From positions 868,001 through 932,000 of the forward strand of contig JADKDD010000001.1 in assembly GCA_016718525.1 (NCBI GenBank): DNA of 64,000 nt, in the 5' to 3' direction. Of the stretch, positions 44,466-53,696 are shown piece by piece. The DNA is from Rhodocyclaceae bacterium. Its GTDB lineage: Bacteria > Pseudomonadota > Gammaproteobacteria > Burkholderiales > Rhodocyclaceae. Under the pieces are notes generated by a model. That model worked only from the letters and a program-made list of their open reading frames with translations, made no database searches and had not been told where the DNA came from. Positions within the stretch are counted from its first letter, which is position 1, and the number at the start of each line of letters is the position of its first letter. A program made the translations under genes and the position numbers.

Positions 44466-44891
44466 TTAAATTTCGGTCAAATAGCCATGTTCCGACGCTT
44501 GCGATTGATTCTCGAAAATCGCCATCGCCGTGGTCATCCGTTTGAATCCGAATTTGCGATAAAAGGACTCTTTGCCCGGCACTGCATAAAGGATGACTTT
44601 CTTGTGTGACGCCGACAACGCCACGAGTCTGCCGACAATTTTCTTACCCAATCCGGTGCCCTGGTGACTGGGCAGGACAGCAATATCACAAAGATAGGAA
44701 CAATCTACCCCATCCGCCAAGGCTCGTCCGACTCCAACCAGTTTCCCTTGGTCGCGGGCGAAACACATGAAGCGGCTATTTGAGAAGGCGGTCTTAAGAT
44801 CGCTCGCATTTTTGTTGCCCAGTGGCGCAGCGTGATAAAGCGCCGCCAATTCATTCCAATCAACATCGTCCAAGGATTCGGACCAATTCAT
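44466..44891 (-). CDS. GNAT family N-acetyltransferase
   Basis: About 141 residues: MNWSESLDDVDWNELAALYH, FARDQGKLVGVGRALADG, the pyrophosphate-binding DIAVLPSHQGTGLGKKIV and FYRKFGFKRM. It is of the small acetyltransferase type (PF13508-like) with unknown acceptor. ATG 44891 is chosen because GAGGAA precedes it; the ORF extends 56 codons further upstream with no family-like sequence. Confidence 0.85.
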   Translation of the reverse strand: MNWSESLDDVDWNELAALYHAAPLGNKNASDLKTAFSNSRFMCFARDQGKLVGVGRALADGVDCSYLCDIAVLPSHQGTGLGKKIVGRLVALSASHKKVILYAVPGKESFYRKFGFKRMTTAMAIFENQSQASEHGYLTEI

Positions 44892-45083
44892 CGACACAAG
44901 TAGTTCCTCATAAGTTGACCAGACCGGAGTGGTGTGTGCGCTCCGATTGTATTGAAAAACCCCTATTCGGTTCGCACAGTAGAGTTTTCCCACGGTGAGT
45001 GATTGCCATTCCGTTGAGATATCAGGAATAATCCATATAAAAGGGCATTTTCGGAACAAAACTAATTGGCACAGGAGGAATGT

Positions 45084-46004
45084 ATGAGTGCAGGTCGATT
45101 GAACTATTTGCAGTCAGCAGTAGCGGGATTCCTATTGGGGCTTTGTTCCTTGGCAATGGGGCAGGATTTCGAGAACGCGGTGATTAAAACTGAAATGATC
45201 GCACCCAATCTGTACGTGCTATACGGCGTTGGCGGCAACATTGGGGTCTCGGTTGGTGACGATGCCGTGTTCGTGATCGACGATCAATATGCGCCGATGG
45301 CACCCAAGATTGCGGCGGCAATCAAACAAATTACTGACAAGCCGGTGAAGTTCGTCGTCAATACCCACTGGCATGGTGATCACACGGGCGGCAACGAGGC
45401 GATGGGGACCGCGGGTGCGCTAATCGTTGCTCACGACAACGTGCGCAAGCGGATGTCGAGCGATCAATTCATCAAGCTGCTGGACTGGAAGGTGGCACCC
45501 TCACCTAAGTTAGCCCTGCCGACGGTGACATTCGCCAATGACGTCACTTTCCATATCAACGGCGACGAAGTTTTTGCCTTTCATGTCGCCAATGCACATA
45601 CGGACGGCGATACGATTGTCCAGTTTCGCAAAGCCAATGTAATCCACATGGGCGACACTTTTTTTAACGGTCTTTACCCCTTCATTGATAGCTCCAGCGG
45701 AGGCAACCCGGATGGTGTCATTGCAGTCGCGAACCGGGTATTGGCGCTGGCCGACGACAACACCAAAATCATCCCTGGTCATGGTCCGGTTACAAACAAG
45801 GCAGAATTAAAAGTGTACCGCGACATGTTGGTCACGGTGACCATGCGGGTAAAGGCGATGGTCAAGCAAGGCAAAAGTATGAAAGAGATCATTGCCGCAA
45901 AACCGAGCGCTGAGTTTGACGAACGGTGGGGCAAGGGATTCATTCCGCCGGAACGCATGATAGCGATGCTGGTTGGCGCGTATATGCCGGCCAAGGCAAA
46001 GTAA
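45084..46004 (+). CDS. exported MBL-fold metallo-hydrolase
   Basis: About 306 residues with an N-terminal hydrophobic signal (SAVAGFLLGLCSLAMG), then a metallo-beta-lactamase fold: TTTHWHGDHTG-type motif as NTHWHGDHTGG (His95, His97, Asp99, His100), further ligands in ANAHTDGDTIV and HMGDTFFNG, and IPGHGPV. It probably acts in the periplasm on an unknown thioester, lactone or beta-lactam. ATG 45084 is preceded by AGGAGG. Convergent with osmC. Confidence 0.88.
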   Translation: MSAGRLNYLQSAVAGFLLGLCSLAMGQDFENAVIKTEMIAPNLYVLYGVGGNIGVSVGDDAVFVIDDQYAPMAPKIAAAIKQITDKPVKFVVNTHWHGDHTGGNEAMGTAGALIVAHDNVRKRMSSDQFIKLLDWKVAPSPKLALPTVTFANDVTFHINGDEVFAFHVANAHTDGDTIVQFRKANVIHMGDTFFNGLYPFIDSSSGGNPDGVIAVANRVLALADDNTKIIPGHGPVTNKAELKVYRDMLVTVTMRVKAMVKQGKSMKEIIAAKPSAEFDERWGKGFIPPERMIAMLVGAYMPAKAK

Positions 46005-46096
46005 CGCGGGTTTGACAGCGTGTCTCCGATGAACGGGGGATGCCATGGCTGGTGAGCTGGCTGTCCCGCAGTACCAACTGGTGTGCTGGTAAAGCT

Positions 46097-46567
46097 TCAG
46101 TCCGGGAACACCGGCTCGCAACGAATCTCGGACTTCACTGAGTTGGCAATGAAGCACTCGTCATGCGCCAGATGATGTAACTCCTGAATCTGTTCTTGCG
46201 TCGGGATTTGCTCACCTGAAAATGTGGCTGCAGGTCGCAAGGTAACGACAGAGATCACCATCTTGCCTTGCGCATTGTTTTCCATAATGCCTTCGGCATT
46301 GTCGTGATAGCGATCCACACAGAATTTTCGCTTTGCCGCGATGGCCAGAAACCACAGCATATGGCAACTCGAAATCGAGCCAACGAATAACTCTTCCGGA
46401 TCTACAGCGGTGGCGTCCGACATCGGTATTGGTACGACATGCGGGGATGATGAGCCGGCGATTTCAGCGCCGCCATCAAAGCGCAAGCGATGTCGCCTGC
46501 TATATCGGTTGCTTACAAAATCTTGCTCGCCTCTGAGCCATATCACTTCGGCAAAATACTGGGCCAT
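46097..46567 (-). CDS. OsmC family peroxiredoxin-like protein
   Basis: A 156-residue OsmC/Ohr fold protein. The redox cysteines are Cys68 in SISSCHMLWFL and Cys138 in LAHDECFIANSVKSEI, with an RRH and MSDATAVDPEELFVGS region before them. It would detoxify organic peroxides using thiols. It converges with the MBL hydrolase gene; the 92-base gap between them has no clear terminator. Confidence 0.88.
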   Translation of the reverse strand: MAQYFAEVIWLRGEQDFVSNRYSRRHRLRFDGGAEIAGSSSPHVVPIPMSDATAVDPEELFVGSISSCHMLWFLAIAAKRKFCVDRYHDNAEGIMENNAQGKMVISVVTLRPAATFSGEQIPTQEQIQELHHLAHDECFIANSVKSEIRCEPVFPD

Positions 46568-46620
46568 ATTGACCTCGCGGATTGATGTTCGGGGATTGCT
46601 GATCTGGCGTTAGCAAAAAA

Positions 46621-46812
46621 TCAGCCGCTTTTGCTGAAAAGGATGGTCAAGTATTTTGCCGGAGTCTCCACTGGCTGAATTTTCCCGGCAAGTGACAAAA
46701 CAATGAGTAACGCGATGATGCTTCCGATCGGTATTGGCAAACCAATCGCCAGGCGTTTAGTCCATGGCGATGCTTGTTGCCCTTGTCGAAAAACGACGCA
46801 ACGTTGACTCAT
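46621..46812 (-). CDS. small single-pass membrane protein, function unknown
   Basis: A 63-residue hypothetical protein with a basic N-terminus (residues 1-24) and one hydrophobic segment (LPIPIGSIIALLIVLSLAG). I do not recognise it. ATG 46812 is chosen over a TTG at 46836, which would add eight residues. It stands between DUF4239 and osmC on the same strand, with no strong ribosome site. Confidence 0.4.
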   Translation of the reverse strand: MSQRCVVFRQGQQASPWTKRLAIGLPIPIGSIIALLIVLSLAGKIQPVETPAKYLTILFSKSG

Positions 46813-46948
46813 TTGCGACGGTGCACTCGTACTCAACGGTCCGTTTCCTCTCTTATCAGCAGGGCAAAGAACCAGAAATCTACACTGACCTCGATTTTGA
46901 TATCACCAAGAATCTGCTAGCCGTCAGACCGTGTATTACATAACGAGA

Positions 46949-47716
46949 TTATTGACCCAGATGGTCGTAGGCATAGACGAGCGAATCCGGAGGGATCATG
47001 AGGACACCACTAAACGGCGTATCCATCTCCATAACCAGAAATATGGTACTTGCTACGGACAGGGTACATACAAGCAGAACCACAACCACTGTTGTATGTA
47101 GCGGAGAAAACAAACCGAAACTCCAAAATACGATCATCAGCCAAAACACAATGGCAACTAGAAATGCCGTCGGGATTGATTTATCAATACCTATGGAGTT
47201 TAGCCAGTTTGTCTCCATCAATTTTTCTGTAAGTTCAAGTGCGTGGCCTTTCATGAACACTTGAGCATCGTCATTGGTCTTCAGGTGGCGAATCGCACTT
47301 GCGATTCCCTCGCGAGTCATTCCTGGCGCTGCTACAGTCGAACTTCCAACGTTCGGTTGCATTGGCTTCAACTGCCAAATTCCGTCAATTCGCGCCTTGA
47401 CTATCGACTTAAGTCCGATGCGAATTTCACTGGTATCTGATCCGTACCTGGCAAGCAGACTGTCCAACGCTAGAAGTTCGATAGCACTTTGTTTCACAGC
47501 GACGTCCACTGCATCATAGGATGTCTTGGCTGAGGCAGTCACCAAGCCAAGAATCAGAGCGGCCATCGTGGCGATAAGTCCAATCGACATCTTGATCGTG
47601 TCTTTGGACGCCTCATCAAGATGATGTTTGGGTAATAGCGTACGCATCCAAATTCCAAGTAACGCAGCGCCGAAAGTCAGAAAAAAAATGATAATTCCGG
47701 TGACAATTGCATCCAT
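46949..47716 (-). CDS. DUF4239 (bestrophin-like domain) membrane protein
   Basis: About 255 residues with four membrane segments: IVTGIIIFFLTFGAALLGI, MSIGLIATMAALILGLVTASA, AFLVAIVFWLMIVFWSFGLF and VVVVLLVCTLSVASTIFLV. The N-terminal LGLVTASAKTSYD and the C-terminal PFSGVLMIPPDSLVYA signatures match the DUF4239 family. Function is unknown, with a channel role suggested by similarity to bestrophins. ATG 47716 precedes the first helix; the longer ORF adds seven residues. Confidence 0.8.
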   Translation of the reverse strand: MDAIVTGIIIFFLTFGAALLGIWMRTLLPKHHLDEASKDTIKMSIGLIATMAALILGLVTASAKTSYDAVDVAVKQSAIELLALDSLLARYGSDTSEIRIGLKSIVKARIDGIWQLKPMQPNVGSSTVAAPGMTREGIASAIRHLKTNDDAQVFMKGHALELTEKLMETNWLNSIGIDKSIPTAFLVAIVFWLMIVFWSFGLFSPLHTTVVVVLLVCTLSVASTIFLVMEMDTPFSGVLMIPPDSLVYAYDHLGQ

Positions 47717-47881
47717 CGTACTGCCTCCTGTAGTCATTGCATATCGCTTGATATGTGCAATGATGTCTGTCGATCGACCCTTAAGCGTAACTCCAGGGAT
47801 CGAATATGGAACGCCAGTGTTTTCATCGGCTTAATCGGTCTGCCGGTAAAGCCGTTGGCCGGCACAGCTTGCCCCAAAATA

Positions 47882-48169
47882 CTATTCGTGGGCAATGGCC
47901 CGGTCCGTGAAAAGATAATCCTTTAGTTCCTTGGAGAAACTCGGATCCCTGCGGCGAATCCACTCAAGCACCATGGCAGCGTGTTCTTTTTCTTCATCAC
48001 GGTTGTGCTGCAGAATTGCTTTCAGCTCCGGGTCTTTGCAGGCGTCAGCACGCTGGTTGTACCAGTCAACAGCTTCAAGCTCTTCCATCAGCGACACTAT
48101 TGCACGATGCATGTCGCGTGTTGCATCAGAAAGTTCCTCAATTGGCTCGTGGTAACCGACACTCGACAT
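47882..48169 (-). CDS. encapsulated-ferritin-type (EncFtn) protein, no encapsulin partner here
   Basis: A 95-residue two-helix ferritin-like protein matching the encapsulin-cargo ferritin EncFtn of Rhodospirillum closely: HRAIVSLMEELEAVDWYNQR and AILQHNRDEEKEHAAMVLEW. Ferroxidase ligands by alignment are Glu30, Glu60 and His63, with Trp36 and Tyr37. It would oxidise Fe(II) in a decameric ring of dimers. The protein ends DRAIAHE with no C-terminal encapsulin-targeting peptide, and no encapsulin gene lies within the window. A strong AAGGAG site precedes the ATG. Confidence 0.85.
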   Translation of the reverse strand: MSSVGYHEPIEELSDATRDMHRAIVSLMEELEAVDWYNQRADACKDPELKAILQHNRDEEKEHAAMVLEWIRRRDPSFSKELKDYLFTDRAIAHE

Positions 48170-48397
48170 TTACTTCTCCTTGATTGGGCTTACGTAGGTG
48201 ACCATGGGGCATTCACCATCGCGAAATCTTAATGCAACATGGCAAACGCGTCGACCGGTAGAAGAGAGACTTCCAAATGCATGCTTTAGCGCCTGCCTAA
48301 GAAATCGGAGACCTTGGCCCTTCATGATTGCTTTCAATTGAGCCGTAAAGATCGGTAAGCGGTCAAATTATCGATTCTTGACTGGCCTGGAATCAAA

Positions 48398-49024
48398 TTA
48401 CGAGGTCCGGGCGTCAAGATGGTTCTGTGGAAGATAGGGGGCGATGTTTTGCATGGCTCGGGTCACGTACGCCTCTTTTTCGCCTACTGGGGCAACGTAA
48501 TACAGGGCAGCCCTTGCGGCTTCTTCACCCTCGGTGCGTGCCAGTATCCATGCAGCAAGGTATTGTGATGCGAGGCAGCCGCCTGCAGTAGCAATATTAC
48601 CGTCTGCATAGAAAGGCTGGTTCAGCACTTCGACTCCAGCGTCTTGAACCCACGGTTTAGTGATCAAGTCTGTGCACGCGGGTGTCGCACCAAGCAAACC
48701 AAGTTTCGCCAACAGCAGCGTACCCGAGCACTGGGCACCGATAAGTTGCCGCGAGGGATCAAAACGAAGCTGTCGCATCATTTCGGCGTTGTTAGCGATT
48801 GCTCGAGTTTCAATTCCGCTGCCTATGATGATTGCATCCGCCGCACAAGATTCAGCCAGCGACGCCTGAGCATGCACGGTGACGCCATTCATGGATGTCA
48901 CCGTTGGTGTTGGACAAGCCAACGTTACGCGCCAGTCGGGCTTGCGCACGCGGCAAAGGATGCCTAAGGCGATCAGTGAGTCGAGTTCGTTGAATCCGTT
49001 AAAGGTCAAAATGGCGATATGCAT
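48398..49024 (-). CDS. DJ-1/PfpI family protein
   Basis: A 208-residue class I glutamine-amidotransferase-like protein. LTFNGFNELDSLIALGIL carries the conserved Glu13, and the nucleophile elbow IGAQCSGTLLLAKLG contains Cys99; TAGGCLASQYLAAWI follows where DJ-1 relatives have a His or Ala. Relatives act as isonitrile hydratases, chaperones or transcription factor domains; this one is stand-alone with no AraC domain. Function is undetermined. It lies 228 bases upstream of the EncFtn gene on the same strand. Confidence 0.85.
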   Translation of the reverse strand: MHIAILTFNGFNELDSLIALGILCRVRKPDWRVTLACPTPTVTSMNGVTVHAQASLAESCAADAIIIGSGIETRAIANNAEMMRQLRFDPSRQLIGAQCSGTLLLAKLGLLGATPACTDLITKPWVQDAGVEVLNQPFYADGNIATAGGCLASQYLAAWILARTEGEEAARAALYYVAPVGEKEAYVTRAMQNIAPYLPQNHLDARTS

Positions 49025-49120
49025 ATGGGAATCATGAGTACCTATTGGAAGTTAACCGGCACCTGCCAGAAGCGGAAGTAAGAGACCAGGCAGCAATGAG
49101 CCAAATTCATGGTCTTGTCA

Positions 49121-49570
49121 TTAGCGCAAGATGCCATTGCGTGCTTGGTTTCGGGCATAAGCAAGGAGTACCACTCCAACGATAACAATGACCGCGGTAA
49201 AAATCAGTGCTCCCGCCCCACCCATGACCGCCAGGCCATCAGTCAGTACGTAGTTTTGGAAAAAAGTCGGCAACATCGCTACCAGCGAGACGGCAAATAC
49301 AGGTACCGCCCAACGCCGACGCAGAAGCAGGGCCATCGACCCCAGGACACCTCCCCAAACACTCAGCGCCCACGTTGAGATTGCCCATTTCGGAATGCTG
49401 TAAAAGTAGGCTAGCTGCTCTGGAGTAAAGGAACTCATATAGGAGGCGTTTCGGGTTTGCGTCATGGTGTAATCAAGTGCACCAATGGAGTTCCACGTCA
49501 AGGCAAGTACGCCTATCACCCAAAAGTGCCACGGTGCTGTCGTCTCGGCATGATTTGTCTGCTGATTCAT
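49121..49570 (-). CDS. conserved inner-membrane protein, function unknown
   Basis: A 149-residue protein with four hydrophobic segments (FWVIGVLALTWNSIGALDY, KWAISTWALSVWGGVLGSMA, AVPVFAVSLVAMLPTFFQNY, ALIFTAVIVIVGVVLLAYA). The pattern WNxIGALDY and MxxFTPEQLAYFYSxPxW occurs in a family of small proteobacterial membrane proteins without assigned role. A GGAGG site lies just before ATG 49570, which supports this start. Confidence 0.75.
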   Translation of the reverse strand: MNQQTNHAETTAPWHFWVIGVLALTWNSIGALDYTMTQTRNASYMSSFTPEQLAYFYSIPKWAISTWALSVWGGVLGSMALLLRRRWAVPVFAVSLVAMLPTFFQNYVLTDGLAVMGGAGALIFTAVIVIVGVVLLAYARNQARNGILR

Positions 49571-49670
49571 AAGTCCTCCGATGGGCGCAATACAGTGATA
49601 GCGGAGCTGTGTCGACGCGCGCAGTTTATGCGGAATAGGGGCGGTCAGTGAACTCGCTAATGGTCAAGAT

Positions 49671-50246
49671 CTAGCCGCCGCCGAGAGGCTTGGGTAAGCG
49701 GATGGTGTAAACCACAGAAATGATTTTCCAGCCATCTTCGGTGCGAACCAGCAACCACTTTTCGCGACCGCTGTTGGATATCTTGTCATTGGATAAGTAA
49801 ACATAGTCGAACGATACCGATGCAACTTCACCGTCGGTGTCGATCTGCACGCCTGAAAATGTCTCTTGCTCTTTGTCGGGGCTTGCCACAATGCCATCGA
49901 TAAACGCAACAAAATTGTTGTCCGGTCGATGTCGCGCCTTGATGGCCTGGGGGCGTGTCAGCTTGATCGCCTCCAGACTTGGATCATCAACAACGGCTTG
50001 CCAGGTTATCGCTTCCGGATTATCGGAAAAGAACAAATTCATGAAAGCAATTTTGTCCTTGTTGATTATCGAGCTTTGAAATGACTCGACGATTCTCAGC
50101 AGAGCGGCGAGATCATCAGAATGTCCAGCGTTGATTGGCGAACTGCTGCAAGCAGTCAGTACGAAAAAGCCAACGAGAATCAAAAGCTCGCCTCCTCGAC
50201 GCTTCACGAACCTTAGTCCGGAGACAAAATGTTGAGCCGATGTCAT
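49671..50246 (-). CDS. putative lipoprotein with NTF2-like domain
   Basis: A 191-residue exported protein. A signal segment LLILVGFFVLTAC ends in a lipobox LTAC with Cys33. The rest (LLRIVESFQSSIINKDKIAFMNLFF, ... WLLVRTEDGWKIISVVYTIRLP) has the layout of an NTF2/SnoaL-like fold. No catalytic pattern is recognised. It starts 2 bases after the stop of the GFA gene on the same strand, implying cotranscription. Confidence 0.65.
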   Translation of the reverse strand: MTSAQHFVSGLRFVKRRGGELLILVGFFVLTACSSSPINAGHSDDLAALLRIVESFQSSIINKDKIAFMNLFFSDNPEAITWQAVVDDPSLEAIKLTRPQAIKARHRPDNNFVAFIDGIVASPDKEQETFSGVQIDTDGEVASVSFDYVYLSNDKISNSGREKWLLVRTEDGWKIISVVYTIRLPKPLGGG

Positions 50247-50248
50247 AG

Positions 50249-50689
50249 TTACCTATCGTTGCTTGTTGTGCGAATGTAGGCATGCGAACCGGGCCAGGTT
50301 TCATGCTGTGGCAAAGAATCGGAAATTTCGTACCAGGGGGATTTTGAGCTTACCCAGAAATGTCCTTCCGGTCTGTTGTTCGGCGCTTGATCCAGACCAC
50401 CCAAGGGAATCCCGATTTTGTCGGGTTCGTTTTCATAAGTGCTGATCAGGTTTGAACCACAAACCTTGCAGAAATGCTTGACGACAAATTCGGACGAGTA
50501 ATAGCGGGCAAGGTTGTCCTCGCCGCTCAACCATGCAAACTGGCTGGCATTGATAGTTGCGCGGGTGCGAAAGGCGGCGCCATGCCAGCGTCTGCATTTT
50601 GAGCAATGACAATTGAAAATCGGACCAAGTTCACCACGAATTTCGTAACTGATGGCTTCGCAGAGGCAGCGACCTGTAAGCAATTGCAT
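50249..50689 (-). CDS. GFA (glutathione-dependent formaldehyde-activating/CENP-V) family protein
   Basis: A 146-residue zinc protein with the GFA fold. Zinc-ligand cysteines are visible in GRCLCEAISYE, NCHCSKCRRWHGAAFRT and VKHFCKVCGSNLIS. The founding enzyme condenses formaldehyde with glutathione, but most members have unknown substrates. It sits directly upstream of the NTF2-like lipoprotein and close to repeat copy 9. Confidence 0.85.
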   Translation of the reverse strand: MQLLTGRCLCEAISYEIRGELGPIFNCHCSKCRRWHGAAFRTRATINASQFAWLSGEDNLARYYSSEFVVKHFCKVCGSNLISTYENEPDKIGIPLGGLDQAPNNRPEGHFWVSSKSPWYEISDSLPQHETWPGSHAYIRTTSNDR

Positions 50690-50819
50690 GTTCTTCAGAT
50701 TCCGTTGTTGAAAAAAAGTGAACTACGCAGCCGGGCTATTTGGACTACGCCCGCTTGAATACCTGTATCGGCGAAGCCAGAAACGTAAGGATAAACCTAC
50801 GTAAACTGGTGGTCCGCGT

Positions 50820-50844
50820 CAGTTGGTGCTGGCCACACGCCGTT
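50820..50844 (+). repeat. dispersed 25-bp repeat, copy 9 (intergenic)
   Basis: CAGTTGGTGCTGGC is followed by CAC and ACGCCGTT, a perfect match to the consensus, 8 bases from the end of dadA and in the gap before the GFA gene. It is the clearest copy. Confidence 0.8.
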
Positions 50845-50851
50845 TGTTCGA

Positions 50852-52153
50852 TCAAGCGACGCTGCGATACCCGCTAAACCCGCTAAATCCAATCATCCCT
50901 CGCGTATATCGCGCCAGCGTCAGTCCGCCGATGTCGATTTCGGGTTCTCGATTGGAGAGCATGTCGGCGACAACCCGGCCCGTGCCGGCGGCCATGGTCC
51001 AACCAAGTGTACCGTGGCCTGTCGCAACGTGCAGATTGGGGTAGGGCGTTCCACCCAGAACGGGGGTGCCGTCGGGCGTCATCGGACGCAAGCCGCACCA
51101 GAACTCGGCTTTTGAAATATCACCACCACGCGGGAACAAATCGGTGACCACATGATTCAAGGTGTCACGCCGTGATTCGCGCAGATTGAGGCTATAGCCA
51201 GCGAGTTCAGCCGTGCCACCCACGCGGATACGATCGCCAAGACGCGTCACCGCGACTTTATGCGTTTCGTCCATGATGGTGGACTCCGGCGCACAATTGG
51301 CATCGGTGATTGGCACCGTGATGGAATAGCCTTTGACCGGATAGACGGGGATATGCACGCCCAACGGCCGCAGTGCCTGCGCTGAAAAACTTCCCAAGGC
51401 AACCAGGTAGGCGTCGGCTTTATGTTCGCCTTTGTCGGTCACCACGCCGGTGGCACGCTCGCCTTGACTGGTGATGCGCAACAGCGTTTCGCCATAGCGG
51501 AACTTGACGCCAAGCGCTTCGGCCATCGCCGCAATACCTTGGGTGAACTTGAAGCAGTCACCGGTTTCATCGCCCGGAAGCCGCAACGCACCGACGAACT
51601 TCTCTTTTACCAAAGACAGTGCCGGTTCGACTTTGACAAAACCGGCCACATCGAGCAATTCAAACGGAACCCCATATTGTTTGAGCACGTCGATATCCTT
51701 GCCGGTACCGTCGAGTTGTTTTTGCGTTCGGAAAAGTTGCAAGGTGCCCTGCGTACGGGCGTCATATTTGATGCCGGTATCGGCTCGGAGCTCGATCAAA
51801 CAATCGCGACTGTATTCGGCAAGGCGGACCATTCGACTCTTGTTCAACGCATAGCGAGCCTCGGTGCAGTTGCGCAGCATGGCAAGACCCCACATCCACA
51901 TCCGCGGGTCAAGCATAGGCCAGATGACCAACGGGCTGTGCCGCATCAACAGCCATTGAATTGCTTTGGCCGGCACGCCGGGCCCGGCCCAGGGCGCCGA
52001 GTAGCCAGGTGAGACTTCGCCCGCATTGGCATAGCTGGTTTCCAGCGCCGGGCCTGGCTGACGGTCTATAACCGTGACTTCGTGACCGGCTTTGGCAAGG
52101 TAGTACGCGGTAGTGGTACCGATCACACCGCTACCGAGAATGACGATTTTCAT
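50852..52153 (-). CDS. dadA: D-amino acid dehydrogenase, small subunit
   Basis: A 433-residue FAD enzyme that oxidatively deaminates D-amino acids to keto acids, feeding electrons to the respiratory chain. MKIVILGSGVIGTTTAYYLAKAGHEVTVID is the FAD Rossmann fold; TSYANAGEVSPGYSAPWAGPG and HVATGHGTLGWTMAAGTG are DadA signatures. No alanine racemase (dadX) or lrp regulator is next to it. A REP-like hairpin occupies the gap on its 5' side. Confidence 0.93.
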   Translation of the reverse strand: MKIVILGSGVIGTTTAYYLAKAGHEVTVIDRQPGPALETSYANAGEVSPGYSAPWAGPGVPAKAIQWLLMRHSPLVIWPMLDPRMWMWGLAMLRNCTEARYALNKSRMVRLAEYSRDCLIELRADTGIKYDARTQGTLQLFRTQKQLDGTGKDIDVLKQYGVPFELLDVAGFVKVEPALSLVKEKFVGALRLPGDETGDCFKFTQGIAAMAEALGVKFRYGETLLRITSQGERATGVVTDKGEHKADAYLVALGSFSAQALRPLGVHIPVYPVKGYSITVPITDANCAPESTIMDETHKVAVTRLGDRIRVGGTAELAGYSLNLRESRRDTLNHVVTDLFPRGGDISKAEFWCGLRPMTPDGTPVLGGTPYPNLHVATGHGTLGWTMAAGTGRVVADMLSNREPEIDIGGLTLARYTRGMIGFSGFSGYRSVA

Positions 52154-52172
52154 ATGACGAGTCCTTGACGGT

Positions 52173-52200
52173 CGTCATTCCGGCGAACGCCGGCATGACG
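52173..52200. repeat. REP-like hairpin between dadA and the beta-lactamase-fold gene
   Basis: CGTCATTCCGGCG, AA, CGCCGGCATGACG. The arms pair over 12 of 13 positions with one T/C mismatch. This is the common proteobacterial intergenic CCGGCGAACGCCGG type, distinct from the 25-bp family. Confidence 0.75.
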
Positions 52201-52208
52201 GAGCTTTT

Positions 52209-53579
52209 CTACGCGGCCCGTGGCATCGCTGACTGCCATTGGACTTGCGACCCGGTGACGTCGCGTGACATGCCTCCGGCGATCGTCTCGATCAGCATCA
52301 GGAAGTAAGCCATGTTTGGGGCCAGCAATGGTTTGCCGGTGGTGATAAGGCCTACCGAAATGTCACGCTCTGGATCAGCCCAGCCGACGATATTGACCAG
52401 TCCCAGGTGCCCAAATGCACGCGGTGTCTTGCGTCCGAATAAACTAAATCCATCGCCTCCCATCATCATTCCAGCTGAAAATCGCAACGGAATTTTTAAC
52501 ACCGCGTCAACCCGATGCGGCGAGGACTCCATTGTGGCGCGATGGACACTGAGGGCATCAATAATCTGTTTGCCACCATAGATCCCATCGTCGAGTAGCA
52601 TTTGAAAAAACCGGCTGAGCTCCTCGGCGGTCGCAATCATGTTGCCGGCGGCGATTGGCTCGGCGTAAAAGTCATACTGATTCAAGACGTGTCCGTCCTT
52701 TTCCACGTCGACGCCGAGGTAGGGTTTAAGGTAACGGGTGAGTGCATCAGGCAGATGCGCACCACTGACGTAGTCGCGCGCCATCAAGGCATAGTCAGCG
52801 GGGGTTGCGCCATAGTCGAGGTAGCGAAACTTCATCGGTTTCTTGAAATGAGTGCGCCAGTAATCGCGAATGGATTTGCCGGTAACCCGTTCGACAATCT
52901 CGCGCAAGATGGTGCCGCCGGTGAGGGCGTGGTAGGCCTGATTGCGCCCGAGCTCATCCAGCGGTTTTGCGGCGCAGATCAGTTCCAGCATTCGCATATG
53001 ATTTGAAACGGTTTGCGGTGGTTCATCCAGCGGGATGCCCGGCACGCCACCGCGGTGCGACAGCACCTGATAGATCGTCAGGCGCGCCTTACCATTGGCA
53101 GCGAACTCCGGGATGATGTGGCTGACCGGATCAAGCAAGTTGATCTTGCCTTGCTCGGCCAACTTGTGAATCAGGATTGCGGTCATCGCCTTGCTGGTCG
53201 AGTAGACGCAGGCTGGCGTGTTAATGGTGACGGGGACTAAATCTGAAGCACTCAGATGCGCCTGAAATCCGTCAGCATGACCAATCGCACGGTTGAGTAT
53301 GATTTTGCCGCGTCGCCTTACGCACAGCATCAAGGCCGGGTAATAACCGGTGGAATACAAATTCTGTGCGGCGGACCAGATGGCATTGACGGTGGTGGTT
53401 GAACTGCCGACACTTTCAGGATCGACTTCATGGGCGCGATCGAAATCTGTCACGGAATCGAGATCGTGTGCGATCGGGATCGTTCGTAACAGTTTGCGCG
53501 ACGCGTAAGTTCCGGCCAAACAGCGATTGGTGGTGGCCAGGAGTTTTCCGCCGAGGCCGTCATTGATGAAGGTGGTCAT
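52209..53579 (-). CDS. serine hydrolase, beta-lactamase-fold (class C esterase-like)
   Basis: About 456 residues of the beta-lactamase/penicillin-binding-protein-like group. The nucleophile motif is YSTSKAMTAILIHKLAEQG (S-T-S-K) near residue 155, and the second motif Y-x-N is visible in the NQAYHALTGG region. HLGLVNIVGWADPE fits the KTG-like third motif region. Such enzymes include EstB-type esterases and D-aminopeptidases. ATG 53579 is chosen over 53630 because the first 17 codons are not family-like. It is cotranscribed-oriented with dadA. Confidence 0.8.
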   Translation of the reverse strand: MTTFINDGLGGKLLATTNRCLAGTYASRKLLRTIPIAHDLDSVTDFDRAHEVDPESVGSSTTTVNAIWSAAQNLYSTGYYPALMLCVRRRGKIILNRAIGHADGFQAHLSASDLVPVTINTPACVYSTSKAMTAILIHKLAEQGKINLLDPVSHIIPEFAANGKARLTIYQVLSHRGGVPGIPLDEPPQTVSNHMRMLELICAAKPLDELGRNQAYHALTGGTILREIVERVTGKSIRDYWRTHFKKPMKFRYLDYGATPADYALMARDYVSGAHLPDALTRYLKPYLGVDVEKDGHVLNQYDFYAEPIAAGNMIATAEELSRFFQMLLDDGIYGGKQIIDALSVHRATMESSPHRVDAVLKIPLRFSAGMMMGGDGFSLFGRKTPRAFGHLGLVNIVGWADPERDISVGLITTGKPLLAPNMAYFLMLIETIAGGMSRDVTGSQVQWQSAMPRAA

Positions 53580-53696
53580 AGATTGGGATCCGTTGGTGAG
53601 CAATGTTTCTGGTTGAGCTACTACAGGCACGTTACCGCAGATTCAAACCGAACAGGTTCTGTAGGGGGACTTGTTGCTGAATGCGTCAGCAAATCG

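Noticed and set aside
46071..46097. ACCAACTGGTGTGCTGG between the MBL and OsmC genes as a repeat copy
   Set aside because: It shares only scattered bases with the repeat core and no right half.
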